6,903 nucleotides of DNA from Bacteroidota bacterium (GTDB lineage: Bacteria; Bacteroidota; Bacteroidia; Flavobacteriales; Flavobacteriaceae): contig JAEWKB010000258.1 in the NCBI GenBank assembly GCA_023386255.1, positions 1-6,903 of the forward strand. Reading direction: 5' to 3'. The notes beneath the pieces were generated by a model. That model did not search any database. It saw only the letters and a program-made list of their open reading frames with translations, and was not told the origin of the DNA. This document shows positions 6,418 through 6,903 of the stretch, in pieces. Positions within the stretch are counted from its first letter, which is position 1. Each line of letters opens with the position of its first letter. The translations under genes were made by a program, and so were the position numbers.

Positions 6418-6425
6418 CAAATATA
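6418..6425 (-). promoter_or_regulatory. Candidate Bacteroidota -7 promoter motif
   Basis: On the minus strand the bases read TATATTTG, an exact match to the Bacteroidota -7 consensus TAnnTTTG, 16 nt upstream of the ATG at 6401. A matching TTG at the usual distance (about 19 nt) is not seen. The predicted 5' leader would be only about 10 nt. The motif abuts the U-tract side of the terminator just upstream, so chance occurrence in an AT-rich tract is possible. Confidence 0.35.
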
Positions 6426-6427
6426 AA

Positions 6428-6455
6428 AAACCTGCAGAAAATATCCTGCAGGTTT
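6428..6455 (-). terminator. Intrinsic terminator of the outer-membrane protein gene
   Basis: AAACCTGCAG (6428-6437) pairs perfectly with CTGCAGGTTT (6446-6455) around an 8-nt loop. Read on the minus strand, the stem is followed by a run of T residues (GGTTTTTTATAT), the pattern of an intrinsic terminator. It lies 40 nt past the stop of the beta-barrel gene (stop codon 6496-6498) and separates it from the receiver-like gene on the same strand. Confidence 0.8.
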
Positions 6456-6495
6456 ACATAGGTTTAGTTTTTGTACTTAGGTTCTTTATGAAGGA

Positions 6496-6903
6496 TTATA
6501 ATTTAAATCCGTATGCAAATCTAAGGGCAACCTGGTCTGTATGGAAGTCTTCGCTGCCTTCATACCTTAAGCTGATATCGATTTTGTCATTAGCATAGCC
6601 AAAGCCCGGTGACCAAAGGAAAGATGTTTCATCATCGGTTACGGCAAAGCCTATACCTGCTTCACCAAGAACATAAAAGCGGTCTTCCCATACAAACCAT
6701 TTAAAACCCGCTTTTAAAGGGATGAAGCCAAGGTCATCTACTTCATAATCAAAACCATTTTCAGTTCCTTCTTCACCGAAAAAGTGCTGGTAACCTGTAG
6801 TTAGTGTAATCGACCCTTTTTCAGTAAGGTCATACTGAAGCCTTACGTCTGCACCCAACGCAAAAGAATAAAGGTCGAAGCCTTCAAGTTCATCATTTAC
6901 AGG
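6496..6903 (-). CDS. Outer-membrane beta-barrel protein, 3' part
   Basis: The reading frame is open from the right edge to the TAA at 6496-6498, giving the last 136 residues; the true start is outside the window, and the TTG at 6856-6858 is internal. The visible part consists of amphipathic beta-strands separated by acidic turns, for example SITLTTGYQHFFG, PLKAGFKWFVW, RFYVLGEAGIGFAV, IDISLRYEG, and the final QVALRFAYGFKL. The alternating aromatic/hydrophobic pattern, Gly-rich strands and a C-terminal strand ending the protein fit a small OmpA/OmpX-like beta-barrel with porin or structural roles in the outer membrane. Nothing in the fragment identifies a ligand. It is followed by a strong intrinsic terminator. 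Confidence 0.8.
   Translation of the reverse strand, partial: PVNDELEGFDLYSFALGADVRLQYDLTEKGSITLTTGYQHFFGEEGTENGFDYEVDDLGFIPLKAGFKWFVWEDRFYVLGEAGIGFAVTDDETSFLWSPGFGYANDKIDISLRYEGSEDFHTDQVALRFAYGFKL

Noticed and set aside
6404..6598. A 64-codon + strand open frame
   Set aside because: It spans the terminator hairpin and the antisense of the beta-barrel gene, has no ribosome site and no recognisable content.

Overview
The window looks like a chromosomal fragment from a member of the Bacteroidota, most likely a Flavobacteriaceae-type organism. Three things point there. One protein carries a SusC/RagA-style TonB plug segment. Its N-terminus has the short cytoplasmic helix plus single membrane segment typical of Bacteroidota anti-sigma proteins, and an ECF sigma gene lies directly upstream. 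Shine-Dalgarno sequences are weak, and one exact match to the Bacteroidota -7 promoter motif TAnnTTTG is present. The assignment rests on protein style only and is not proven.

Layout, left to right: (1) the 3' end of an S9/prolyl-oligopeptidase-like alpha/beta hydrolase on the + strand, entering from the left edge; (2) a perfect 26-nt palindrome acting as a shared terminator; (3) a three-gene minus-strand cluster, read right to left: ECF sigma factor, an 855-residue membrane-anchored protein combining an anti-sigma-like N-terminus, a TonB plug segment and a YfbK-type von Willebrand A (VWA) region, then a small secreted protein of unknown function; (4) a REP-like hairpin in the spacer upstream of the sigma gene; (5) a minus-strand gene for a cytoplasmic beta-propeller-like protein of unknown function; (6) a divergent 75-bp spacer and a + strand polyphosphate kinase 2 gene; (7) a minus-strand gene for a small receiver-like protein whose stop codon overlaps that of the PPK2 gene; (8) a terminator hairpin and the 3' end of an outer-membrane beta-barrel gene on the minus strand, leaving by the right edge.

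The most interesting unit is the sigma/VWA/small-protein cluster. The sigma and VWA genes overlap by 17 nt and the third gene follows after 15 nt, so the three are probably co-transcribed. The middle protein appears to put an anti-sigma-like cytoplasmic end, a membrane segment, a plug domain with no beta-barrel, and a metal-binding VWA module on one chain. This suggests a self-contained envelope sensor controlling its own sigma factor. That role is inference; the domain order and the overlap are visible in the sequence. The other genes (PPK2 for polyphosphate/nucleotide metabolism, the propeller-like protein, the receiver-like protein, the beta-barrel) look like ordinary chromosomal neighbours with no obvious functional link. 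No CRISPR array, tRNA, rRNA or transposase gene was seen.
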